From positions 31,140,641-31,204,640 of the forward strand of contig OZ024900.1 in NCBI GenBank assembly GCA_964017195.1: a stretch of 64,000 nucleotides of DNA. The letters run 5' to 3'. This document shows, piece by piece, positions 34,447-45,740 of this stretch (the first letter of the stretch is position 1; each line of letters starts with the position of its first letter). A program made the translations under genes and the position numbers. The stretch is from Siderastrea radians (lineage: Eukaryota > Cnidaria > Anthozoa > Scleractinia > Rhizangiidae). The notes beneath the pieces were generated by a model, which saw nothing but the letters and a program-made list of their open reading frames with translations, did no database searches and was not told the origin of the DNA.

Positions 34447-34491
34447 CCGCGTTATGCAAGTGCCTGTACCGTGGATGGAGAGGTTCGACTG
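34447..34491. mobile_element. Right end of the split pogo/Tc1-like element
   Basis: Starts with the repeated CCGCGTTATGC and ends AGAGGTTCGACTG, followed by TA at 34492-34493. It is the inverted partner of CAGTCGACCTC at 25632. Confidence 0.6.
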
Positions 34492-34493
34492 TA

Positions 34494-37400
34494 ATTAGTC
34501 CTCTTTTGCTGTAATGCGAAGTGTTAAAGGTAGATTTTAAAAAGCAAAACTAGACACTGAAAATAATAACACCAGACAGAACTTGGTGACTACATTTCGA
34601 AGTTTTGTCTTGTCTTGCGTTTTCCTCTTATAATTCTCTTCCAGGATCATTCAGATCACGAGACTTTATTGGATTTTGTGTTTTTTGTTTTTTGTTTTGT
34701 TTTTGCTTTTTTTGCATCTGGCCCGGAGGACTCGCCAGGGTAGCCAGGGGCAGATGAAACACTTGCTTGGTTCCCTTGTCTCTCCTCCCATCACACAAAA
34801 GATTTTCCCGCCAAAATCACTTGCTTGCTTTTGATTGGTTGTCGTGTCACTCGTGCCAGCTGACGTGAATGGTGCACGCACGTCGCCAGCTGTGAATTTT
34901 GTTGTTTTGAAATTTGCCGAGATTTTTATTGTTTTCTTCGGCCGGCAAGACAATTTGGTGTGAAAAACGTCTTACTGCTGTTGTTCAGTGTGTTTTCCAT
35001 AATCTCGTTCAAGTCACTGAAGCGGCTGAGATCTAGAAACGGCGAATTCATCTCACTTCATGAGAACGTGTACATACGTCAGAAAGGTAGGCCGCGAACA
35101 GTTTACAGCAGCTGTTTACGTTTTCAACTTTTTGATTTAACGTAACGTAACTTATTATTTTGGGAATTAAAGGTCTTCATAGACAAAGATAACGTTAAAT
35201 TCAAATGACATTCTATGAAAACACAAAATCCTCGGTGCCTTTGATTTCACTCTGAGATCGGTCGTTTCCTGCTCGCGCAGCGATTACATAACCTGGCCGT
35301 CCCATTTACACATATTGGCTGGAAGCTTGAAAAACCAAGATAACAGAAACAAACGAGTCGATTCTTATTCACTATTATCAGATAAATGGCCGCATAGTTA
35401 ACAGTTTGGGCTTGATTGGTCTACATGAACCCGCGATCGACAGAAGCGGAGGGAGAGCGGGTGGAACCGGGGGAGAAGGGAGGGGGGGTTAAAGTTTCCG
35501 CTTCTAGGACCCCGACACCCAGGGTGCTTTACATTATGCCAGACCGACCGGTCAGAGAGCAGTGGAACTAGCCAAGGGAAAATGGAATGACATTTTTCGA
35601 TAGAAACAAAATTTCCAACCAGACTGAAGTATTCCATTTACGTTTTGACCGAAATTTTGATTATTTGTCAGTGAAGTGAGAATTTTCGAAAATGGAATGG
35701 CAAGTTTCGGTCGGACCGGAGCGACCGGTCAAAGAGGACCACCTCTGGAGGTGGACCACTTTTTCTGCAAAATTTTCACCTGGACCGAAGTGTTCCATTA
35801 ATGTTTCTACCGAATTTCTGGAAATTTTGGCATAAAATTTCCAAGTGGGTGGGGGGTATAAAATTAAAAAACCCTCCGTGGGAGGGGTATGGATATTTTC
35901 TGGAACCGCACAATGGAAAGCACCCCCAGTAACCCCCCCCCCCTCCTTCCTTGGCAACTCATGCCTCTTTGTGTTTTTTCTATCACAAAACATTTTCCTT
36001 GTTTCTCCCACTTCCTATCCTTTTTCTTACCTCTAGACTTCAAGACTTCCTGCCCTCTCTCCCCTATCACACAGATACCTTTGTGAAGAACCATTCGATT
36101 TCCTATTGTGCAGAATATCCTGCTTCTCATCAGTTAACAATTATGTGTGTTGTCCCCTGTTTATCTTGTTCTCCAAAGATACGCCAATACGAGAAGATAG
36201 TGGTGATCTGTAGTCATGGCAGGGTATTCCGCAGCTACCTCAGAATTAATAGGACACCATTGAGGGGCACCGTAAGTTTTCTAGCACTTCAGATTATGAA
36301 CTTTTCTATTTGTTACTGCATCTCGAGGAAAATGTACTACAGTGAATTCTATCAACATTTTACATTGAAAGTTCTGCACACTTGCTGTGCACATGATCTT
36401 TATGCTAAGTATTTGTGTTATCCAATCACAGAATCATCATTCTTGCCTGGCCCCCAGGTAGAAAAAGGCTTCAGGCTCTGGGCTCCATGTCAAAAATTTC
36501 GGGACTCCAAAGACCGCTCCTTTAGACCCTTTCCATTGGTAATGGGAGTTGTAGAGTAGTGTACCATAAAATGATATGTCTCGGCAAATTTTAACCAATC
36601 TTTAAAATTGCTGCATTTAACACTGGATTCTTGGGATCTAGTGCTTGCCAGAAATTAGGAGAGTTAACATGACAGCAGTGTGACTTTCATTCTAGTACGA
36701 AGTCATCCCAGTGCCCTCTTGTGTCTCTATAGTCATTTACATGACACCAATTCAAAATCCTATAGCGGTACAAGTCATCCCAGAGTGAGTTCACCCCGAT
36801 TGTTGTACCAGATTGAGAGTTTCATTCCAATACAAATCCTATACCAGTATCAAGTAAACGGGGTGTGACTGCTTGTTTTAGATTCCTTTTAATTTTAACT
36901 ATTTCGTTCCAAAATAAAACTCACACCACCATAAAAACAGTTTATGTACTAAACACAATATAAAGTTTTGATCTCATACCAGGATGAATGTTGCACCAGT
37001 ATCATGTCTCACAAATCTGATGTATTTCCACTCCTTTTTTAATTAAATCTGCAACTGCCCACTGGGTACCCTTTTCACTGATCTCCAATGGAACTGTAAT
37101 ATTAAGTGGAAACCATTCAAACACTGGCTTAAACATCCTCATAGATCATCTTAGCATGAAGTCCTTTGTGATGTTAATTTGAGCTGCTTTGAGAAGCAAC
37201 TGGAGAATTATACCCAGGTCAGGATGGTCAGGTATGAGTTTCCTTTTTTTTAATAAAATTGAACCAGTGCTTTTTGGATAACCACTTTACAGGCATTTTG
37301 CTATATTGTGTCCATAATGGCAGGGTGTGACTATGCCATAAAATTCCATAATAAACCCACTCCCCCCCCCTCCCCCAATTACAAACACAAAAAAACACAA

Positions 37401-38089
37401 ACATGTGCAGAAGTGGTGATCTTTATTCATCAGCCTACAACATCCTTGCATCAAATGCTGCTTGCCTCCAACCAATGATTTACTGCCTGGTCATGAAATA
37501 AGTAACTGGGCCGAGTTATATACTATAACTTCTAAATGTATACACCATTACTTCTAAATGCTGGTATCTTTAATCATGGATAATGTCTTTTGGGACAAAA
37601 GCATAAAACATTTTTTACTATGAGCATTTTATTAGTATTGTAACATTTACTGTTCAAAAGTGTAAACACACAGAAACATTACAATTATGATACAGTACTG
37701 TAAAGTAAAAATATGTTACATTATAGTTTAGAACTAGAGTGTATTTTATGGGGAAAAAACTGCACCACAATTACCAATAATTCCTAAACACTGACTTACC
37801 CAATAATTTTCAAAATTATTTCCAAAGTTTAAAACATTTTTTTAGGGGTTTATTATGTTATTTATTTATTGCTATGACTATATTCCCTCCTACTCCTCTG
37901 CGATTACGCTCCTTATGACAGCGTTAAAAACACTGGGATAACAAACCTTAATTCTTTAAAAATTTGATCAATATTTATTTGTTTATTTACTTGAAATACC
38001 AAAACTATTTATGATTATTGATGCTCTTTTTGAGTGGAGTAAAATGGATTACTTTCAACACTTAAAAGATTTACTGCTACCCAATAGAG

Positions 38090-38090
<1 letters not shown>
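34494..38090. other. Intergenic DNA, possible short spliced transcript
   Basis: No recognised gene. On the plus strand a frame ends HENVYIRQKG at a possible donor (35085/35086). A segment after a TCCAAAG acceptor (36180-36270, IRQYEKIVVICSHG...) ends at a good GTAAGT donor. Joined, the frame stops quickly, so this may be a non-coding transcript or chance. Palindromic GACCGGTC-rich sequence (about 35545-35760) and a MITE end (about 35886) are repeats. Confidence 0.35.

Positions 38091-38124
<34 letters not shown>
38091..38124. repeat. (TAA)n microsatellite
   Basis: An uninterrupted run of about eleven TAA triplets, just outside the hAT-like element that follows. Confidence 0.95.
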
Positions 38125-38178
38125 GGTTTTTATAGGCGCATTTAGAATTTTCCAACGTGCTATAATTACAGTATAAAC

Positions 38179-39527
38179 CAGGGCTTGAAATAATGGCCGG
38201 TCAACGGACAATGTCCGGTCAAAAATAGGTTTTGTCCGGTCAAATCCTTGGATGACCGGACAATTTGTCCGATCATTTACTCTTGTAAAGAAAAATTTAA
38301 TGCCGAGAATCAAGTTTTAAATTTTGAAAGGTTCAACATAATATTGGCGTTTGTGAGTAAAAAGGGGAAAAGACAGAATGAGATACTACGAGACCAAGAA
38401 CTTTTAATAAATGATTCATAACAGTGGTTGTAAAATTTTCGGCTTTTGCAAATTTTCGCTCTGTCATTCATCAAGCCGTCACCGCAAATTTGCGGGTCTT
38501 CCGGAGCAGCGTGTAGCGGTGTGAATTACTATATTCTTATATATAGTCCGCTTGGATTTTGTAAACATGACGTAAGAAGCAAAACAATGCCTCTCATTGT
38601 TGGTACAAAGGTCCGGGCACCCTTTGTCATAAATAAAAATTCAAAAATTCCCGGAAAAGTGTAAAAATAGCAACAACAAGAAAGCAAGTTTACATTTATT
38701 TGTCCACTTGTTGACATTTCTGTGTGAATCACGTAAGGTATAAATTCCGAGATTAACTAAACATTCTATTTTCAAGGGAAACGAACCATTTTAACAGAGA
38801 GTTCACATATTCTAACAAATAAACTTTATCTTATATACATAATTCATCTTGAACGATTGACTGCAGACTACGACCCTACACCAGCCATTCACTTAAGGGC
38901 AACGAGCGCCACTTGCCGTCCGAACCAAAACCATGTTTCTTGTTATATATTCACATCAGTTAGCTTGTATTATTATGAGAATCAATAAGATTCAAGTTTC
39001 AATTTAAACAACTTCCTAACTTAATATAATTTCTTAATCATTTTATCTCTTTTTATTGACATTATCACTATTAGGTTCATTTCACATATAAATTTTCAGT
39101 GGATTTTTATATTTATTTTGTCTTCGGAGGACCTCCCTGAAAACCACGCATTATGACAGGAGCTTCCTCCATAAAGATTATTTATTGTTATTATTATAAC
39201 TTTAGTAGGTATCAAAATTTAACCGTATAGAAGACATAGAACTGAAGCGATAGTTTTAGGCACAAATGTAATATTGATTTTACTGAACATTGCAGCTCTA
39301 CCGTACGTTCCACTCTTCTTGCATTGAGTTTGAGGCTGCATGTACAATAAAGGCATAGAAAATGTACTTGTTTGATATGTAAACATCATGCGGAGGGGGG
39401 GGGGGGGGTTATAGAGATATGAGGTAATGGATATTAATGTCCGGCCTAAAATGGGTTGTGTCCGAGCAAAAATGTGTTTGACTGGACAACTTGACCGGCG
39501 CCAGCTGGGACATTATTTCAAGCCCTG
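38179..39527. mobile_element. Non-autonomous hAT-like element, 1.35 kb
   Basis: The ends CAGGGCTTGAAATAATG and its perfect complement CATTATTTCAAGCCCTG are inverted, with further GGTCAA/GTCC text inside each end. A 5-bp TAAAC flanks both sides. CAGGG termini are hAT-like; a 5-bp duplication fits only the 5-bp branch of that superfamily, so the class is tentative. No transposase frame remains. Confidence 0.65.
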
Positions 39528-39889
39528 TAAACTAAGAATTAAAAAAAAGTTAATGTAACATAACAAACCTAAAGATGTAACTATAAGTAAACTATGTGAC
39601 TAACTAAGATATAAACCTAAGGTTTGAAATGGTCACACACAAAAAAAATTGTATTTGTGAGAAGATAATATTACCTACAACTGTTTGTAGCACTGATGGG
39701 CTATAGAAGGGATATATAAACTGATGGTAAATAAAACCTGAAGTGCAAAGCATGTTTAGCGTAAGGTCTGAGACAAATAATAATCTAAAAAAATCAAGCA
39801 CGATTGAGAAGCTGACAATACCAAACCAAAGAACATGCCACAATACAACTAAAATCTCAAATTAAAGAAGAAACCCAGTGGTAGAAATC

Positions 39890-40330
39890 CTTGAGGATCC
39901 TCTAGGATTTTCTGTGATCCTGTATGATCCTGAATGGTGCTACAGGATCCTACCCAGGATCGTAAGATGGATTTGTAAGATGGATTTATGATTGTAAGAT
40001 CATAAATGATCTTTTAGACACCCACTCTTTAATAAACACCTTGTATCCAATAAACACCCCTCTGAAATGGGCATTTTGAGGTAAACACCACTATCTAATA
40101 AACACCTCTTATCCAATAAATGCCACTGTCTAGTAAATGCCTTTTGCGATTCTGTAAAATCTTTCAGGATCCTGTAGGATCCTACAAAATCCTAAGTGGG
40201 ATCCTGTAGGATTCTTTTGGATCCCAAATAGGATCCTGTAAGATCCTATATACAAGATCTTAAAAAGGTTCTTAAGAAGGATCTTATCTGGGTCCTAGGT
40301 TAGAATCCTATTAAAATCCTGTGGAGGATT
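39890..40330. repeat. Degenerate AGGATCCTGTAGGATCC array
   Basis: Irregular repeats of AGGATCCTGT, AGATCCTAT and AAATCCT fill both halves. Between 40010 and 40150 they are interrupted by a segment with AATAAACACC repeated in both orientations. Each unit is itself nearly palindromic, so either strand can fold. Confidence 0.7.
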
Positions 40331-40768
40331 TTTACCAGTTTATTTAATCCTCTTAGCTCCCACTGGAGCTTGAGTCATCAACAAAACCTCACCAGTCAGC
40401 CTGGTCTGACTTGAAAAAACTGGGGCGAATCAGTTGAACCTCTAGCAGGTCTTCCTTGTCTCCAACCTGCTGTCCCGGGTGGAGTGAGGAATGGTGAGGC
40501 AGTGACCAACAAGGACATATTGTAAAGGAGCAGTCAATGGAGAACTTAAAAGATCTTACTCTGCACCACGACACCAAGCACTGGGCAAGGGACCATCCTA
40601 CTGCCACCATCTCTTATTTCTGACTTCAATGCCTTTCTCCATGTGCCTAGAGGTCTGCCCCGATTGCCTGATGGTAGCACGTGGGTGGCTTGATGTATCC
40701 ATCCATAGAATGTGAACCAGCTGTCACCATCTTCATTTCTGTACTTTGTCAGTGCTGTTGTTGATACC

Positions 40769-41173
40769 TGGGGGAGGTACTCCTTCAGATACGTAAGTGA
40801 GTACGCTATATAGGTATGTGCCGCCTGATAGGGTAGGGTGTTTGAGGTGCTCAGTCCTTAAATAGGGTATCCTTTTTGGTATTGTGATCTTTAGATGTTT
40901 CTTAGATAGGGTAATTAAATTGCAGTATCCACCTCAATGTGCAAAACGAAAAATATATGGTGTGTTAAAACTGTACTACACGCCCGAATACACATTATAA
41001 AGTTTAAGAAAGCGATTTTAAAAGGATGTTTATGGTTGTGTTGCTGTAAGTGGGCCTTCAAGAGGGTATCAATTCCCGATTATCTACCCTTAAATAAGGG
41101 TCAGGGTTTGAGAACCTTGGCGGCACACATCTATCCTAAATTGAGGGGAGTACCCCCCCCCCCCCCCCGGGGT
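40769..41173. mobile_element. MITE with 9-bp target duplication
   Basis: GTTGATACC flanks both sides (40760-40768 and 41174-41182). The ends TGGGGGAGGTACTCC and GGAGTACCCCCC...CCGGGG are inverted, and TATGTGCCGCC at the left pairs with GGCGGCACACAT at the right. The poly-C run lies at the right end. The 9-bp duplication suggests MULE mobilisation. Confidence 0.75.
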
Positions 41174-41809
41174 GTTGATACCAGAACATGCAGAACTTTT
41201 CTGGTTGGATACTGTTTTATTCACTGCATAGTTTCAAGATCAAGTTATCTTCCTTTAAACCCTGTGGGTGGGTTCTCAATCTTCTTATTGATTCTCAGGC
41301 CAAGTTACCGGGTAATTAAGACATACTTATACATAAAGAAGACTCTTTTAAAATGCTTACTTCCAAAATTAAATACCCAGTTAAAAAGAGCAAAACTTTT
41401 AAAACAGTTCATACTGTCTTGCTTTTAACATTTCACATACATGTATATAAAAACTTCTGCTATACAAATAGAGCTGTACATAGATAAGCTGCAATATTTT
41501 CTAACTTGATCTCTCTGGTGGAGTGATAAGGTTAGTAGTTGTGTGGGCTCACAGAAAATATTACTTTGAGTTTTGTTTAAAAGCCTTTCACTCTCTAGTA
41601 AATATGCCCCCCTTCCACCCCCCCCCCCCCACCCCCCAAACGATTTGGTGCATGAAATTTGATAAGTACTCTAACCAATACATTTGTTTTGATTGGTAAG
41701 GGTACTTAGCACAAGTTTTGTAAAGAAATCACAGAGCTCAGTGAACACAAAAACAAAGCAAACTGTCGAAGAAATAAAAAATGCCAGTGTACTTAGCAAA
41801 TTTATCCTT

Positions 41810-42545
41810 TCACTACTGTTTATTCTGTACAAGGTGGTTCTTCCTTGTGGTTAAAATCCTAAATTAGGACCATTCAAATGAAAGCTATTGAGCAGAACTT
41901 TCTTGTGATACTTTCTCTTATGCTGTGCAAGGTGGTTCTTACTCTTGAACACTGCTAACATTTGAGTCTGTGGAAATCCTCAAGTTTCACCCTTCAAATG
42001 AGGAGCTACCGAGGAGTACTTTCTTGTGGTGCTGTTTATTATGTTGTACAAGGTGGTTCTGCCTTTTGAGTTTGTGGATGAAATCCTAAAGTGTGACCAT
42101 TGAAGTGAAAGCTACTGAGCAGTACTTTCCTGTGGTACTGTTTATTATGCTGTACAAGGTGGTTCTACTTTTGAGTCTGTAGATGAAATCCTAGTGTGAT
42201 CATTCAGTTGAAAGCTACTGAGCAGTGCTTTCCTGCAGTGCTATTTACTGTGCTGTACAAGGTGGTTCCAGTTTTGGAGTCCGTGGATGAAATCCTCAAG
42301 TGTGACCATTTAAGTGAAAGCTATTGACCAGTAATATCGTGCAGTGCTGTTTATTATGCTGTACAAGGTGGTTCTATCTTTTGGATCTGTGGGTAAGATT
42401 CTAAAGAGTGACCATTCAAATGAAAGCTGCTGAGCAGTACTTTCCCGTGGAATAGTTTACAATATGTTGTACAAGTTGGTTCTAACTTTTGAGTCTGTGG
42501 ATACAATTCTAATCTCTGAGCATACAAATGGAATCTCTTACTTGA
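41810..42545 (+). repeat. 106-bp satellite block C
   Basis: About seven diverged copies of the repeat containing GTGCTGTTTATTATGCTGTA, CAAGGTGGTTCTAACTTTTG and AATGAAAGCTACTGAGCAGT. An isolated extra copy lies at about 42655-42760. Confidence 0.9.
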
Positions 42546-43674
42546 CACTATTTGTTTCTCATCATATTACATGACAAAATTAGGTATTTCTTTTGGTGTC
42601 AGTCTTGGTAGCTTTAGGAGTGAAATGGTCATCTCCGTCATTTTCTGAGACACTTTTGACTTTGTGGATAAAATCCTAAAACGTGAAAGCTACTGGCCAA
42701 CTCTTTCCTGTGGTAATGTTTATAATGCTGTACAAGGTGGTTCTACCTTTTCGTCTGTTTCGCAGGACTTTCCCCCGGTGTTGTTTTCGCCTATGTCCTA
42801 CGAGACATTTCCATTGAAATGACTTCCGTGAATGTAGCCAGGTTCCCTTGTACAAACAGGAGCAATTTATAGCGAGGTCTTCGTCTAGATCAGGAGAAGC
42901 AGTGAACAAAACAAAACAACTTAAACATGCAAAACTGATCGAAACTTGAAACATGCAAGGCTCAGACATTTTGAAACCTACTTTACATTGCTGTTTATTT
43001 AGGCGTGGATCTTCTTTCATCTCAGCTGGTTAATTCACGCGGTGGACTCTTATCAAAACGAATGACCCGTTTTGATCATATCTCGCAATTTCCTCTGTTT
43101 TGCGTGTTTGCATGCTGCAGACCAGGCGACAGAGACGAACAGATACTACGAAACAAACCTCAAATGCAGCAGATACTTTTAACATTTGTCCGACGCACCG
43201 CTTTTCAAAGCTCATCATTGGTGCTTTTTGTGGCCGTGTGTTAAGCGGTTTATTGTTACCTCGGCAGGGTGCCCATCCCTTGGCGCCAAAACCTACTTGG
43301 ATATGAACAAAACATTTGCGTTCTTTACATCTTTGTTTGGTGGTTGTCGGACGCTTTTTGTCGTGGCCACATTTTGCCCTGAGGTGTACATGTTTGTTGA
43401 CTTTAGAACGTTATCGCGTGTAACTTAGAACTGAAGGTCCTCACCTGTTTGTTGTTTCTTTGTGTTTCGATCCGCTCCGGTTAATTGGGAAGATAAGAAA
43501 AATTATTTCTTGGCTGAGGTCAGTGAGCTTCGTTGAAAAAGTGATGACGATGACTTCGGAAATGGGCACTTTTTCCTGTAGCAATTTCTACAGATGGAAT
43601 AAATGCAGTCTCCATCTTTGAATCATCTTCTCCCAGAAAAAAAGCTTTGTTCGTGTTTCTAATTCTTTCGTCTG

Positions 43675-44365
43675 AACAAATCCTAAATCTAAGTGAAAGC
43701 TAGCGAGTAGTGCTTTGTTGGCACTGTTCATTATGCTGTACAAGATGGTTCTAACTGTTAAGTCTGTGGGTGAAATCCTAAAGTGTGACCATTGAAGTGA
43801 AAGCTACTGAGCAGTACTTTCCTGTGGTGCTGTTTATTATGCTGTACAAGGTGGTTCTAACTTTTGAGTCTGTGGATCAAATCCTTAAGTGTGACCATTT
43901 AAATGAAAGCTACTAAGCAATACTTTCCTGTGGTGCTGTTTATTGTGCTGTATATTATGATTCTAACTTTCGAATCTGTGGATGAAAATTCTAACGTGTG
44001 ACCTTTCAAATAAAAGCTGTTGAGCAGTGGTGCTATTTATTGTGCCATGCAAAGTGGCTCTAAATTTGTAAATCTGGGGATGAAATTCTCAAGTGCATGC
44101 GGACATTGAAATGAAAGCTACTGAGCAGTACTTTCCTGTGATGCTGTTTATTATGATGTACAAGGTGGTTCTAAGTTTTTATTCTGTGGATGAAATATTA
44201 GTGTGACCAAACTGAAAGCTATTGAGTACCTGTGGCGCTGTTTATTGTGCTGCACTAGGCTGTTCTATCTGTTTGTTTTTTTTTTTTTGAGTCGCTGGAC
44301 GAAATCCTTAAGAAAGACCATTGAGATGAAAGCTATTGAGAAGTAGTTTTCTTTGAGGCTGTTTT
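43675..44365 (+). repeat. 106-bp satellite block D
   Basis: Six or so copies, increasingly diverged toward the right, in the same orientation as block C. The interval from block C (42760-43675) has no gene I can support. Confidence 0.88.
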
Positions 44366-45154
44366 GGAAACCGAAACTTAAGGGTTATTTTCTGTTTGAA
44401 ACCTAACTGGGCGTACTTGACAACTGTTTCCTGACTGCGGGGCTATGCGCTTAAGGCAGTGAAATAGGAATCCCAAAATTAGAAAAATGCTAAAATTGAA
44501 ACAAATCTCTAACGGAAAAAAATGGAGGTTTGTGAACTGCAAATAAACAACAAAATTGAAATAAATTCAGTCTGTAGTTACCTACAGGAACCGTTTTTGA
44601 CGTTTTTTTTAAATTATCGCCATTTGTTGTGCTTTCAGGTTGTAGATCTTATAGATGTCTTTTCAAAATTTCTTCAGAAAGTTCGTTCCCGGCAAAATTC
44701 TTAAATTAACGGAGTTTCTTGGAGTTAAATTTCGATATTATAGCTCATCACGCCGTAAAATACCAATCACTAAGGATTAAGAGAGGTTTCCTCTTTAAGG
44801 ATGAAATTGCAAGTATCTCAGACTAGAAAATAAAAGTATTGGAGGTATATAGTTCTGCTAACTTCAATCTCAGAAGTTTAAAATTGAATTTTAACAATTT
44901 TGTGGAAACTTTGATGTATAACTATTACATATTGATTCATATTTCCCTTTTTTCCCTGTAAGTTTTGGTTCTCTCTTAGGTAAATGTGAATGCAAAAATT
45001 AGAGAACATTTGTGATTGCAAATGTGATTCCTCCTCCCAATATTGTCTAGGATTTTGTAGGCATTTTTATAAACCTCCTTTCTGTCTCGTTGATTCAGAC
45101 TTTGAAGCTTGTGGTGTGGTTCAATTTTCAGTCCTTGTGATCGCTCAAACGAAT
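44366..45154. other. Spacer between satellite blocks
   Basis: AT-rich, with only short open frames and no recognised feature. Confidence 0.5.
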
Positions 45155-45740
45155 CTACAAAGCAGTACCTTCTTGTGATGTTGTATGATACGAGGTGGTT
45201 CTGTCGTAGGTAAAATCCTAAAGTGTAAAATCTTTGAACAGTAATCACCTGTGGTCTTTTCTATTATGCTGTGCAAAGTTCCTCTAATTTTTTAGTGTCA
45301 TGGTAAAATCCTAGAGTGTATAACCATTCAAAAAAAAGCTGTTAAGCAGTACTTTCCTTTGGTCCTGTTTATTATACTGGATAAGGTTATCCAAGCTTTT
45401 GAGTGTGGGGATAAAACCTTAAATGTGTACGCCGTTGAACAGTACTTTCCTATGGTATTGTTTATTATGCTGTACAATGTGGTTCTAACTTTTGAGTCAG
45501 TGGATGAAATCCTCAAGTGTGGCCATTCAAATGAAAGCTATTGAGCAGTACTTTCCTGTGGTGCTGTTTATTATGCTGTACAAGGTGTGTCTAGCTTTTG
45601 AGTCTTTGGATGAAATCCCAAAGTGTGGCCATTCAAATGAAAGCTACTGAGCAGTACTTTCCTGTGGTGCTGTTTATTATGCTGTACAAGGTGGTTCTAA
45701 CTTTTGCGTCTGGGTTTGATGAAATTCCAGCGAGTAACCA
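45155..45740 (+). repeat. 106-bp satellite block E
   Basis: Five to six copies. Those at 45540-45710 are close to the consensus, those at the left are eroded. Confidence 0.88.

Larger units (their letters stand above)
26064..34450 (-). mobile_element. 8.4 kb Mutator-like DNA transposon with minisatellite ends
   Basis: The two ends share 27 identical bases in inverted orientation (26064-26090 and 34424-34450, beginning GCGGCATGTACTAAAACC). Each is followed inward by a GGAACACC minisatellite. The flanks both contain CCGCGTTATGC (26055-26065 and 34447-34457). This can be read as a 9-11 bp target duplication of MULE type, or as a 5-bp duplication GTTAT with slightly longer inverted ends. Inside is one transposase gene on the minus strand (27608-33070) and two smaller MITEs in its introns. 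The target was an older pogo/Tc1-like element. Seen directly: inverted ends, direct flanks and gene. Inferred: that they form one mobile unit. Confidence 0.8.

Noticed and set aside
34167..34514. Open frames of 100-115 codons (FRGVPECSGVF-like) in the minisatellite, also at 25986-26271
   Set aside because: They are open in several frames and on both strands because the repeat units lack stops. Low-complexity translation, not genes.
34666..34953. 95-codon minus-strand frame with CFICPWLPW motif
   Set aside because: Resembles a dispersed repeat with a poly-K end arising from a T-rich run. No domain or splice context.
35951..36559. 202-codon plus-strand frame
   Set aside because: It begins in a C-rich repeat, has no recognisable domain and crosses a good splice donor at 36271. 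Best explained as chance.
42354..45516. Short frames such as [14 protein letters not shown] from the satellite blocks
   Set aside because: The same peptide arises from every copy of the 106-bp unit and is often broken. It is a translation of the satellite.
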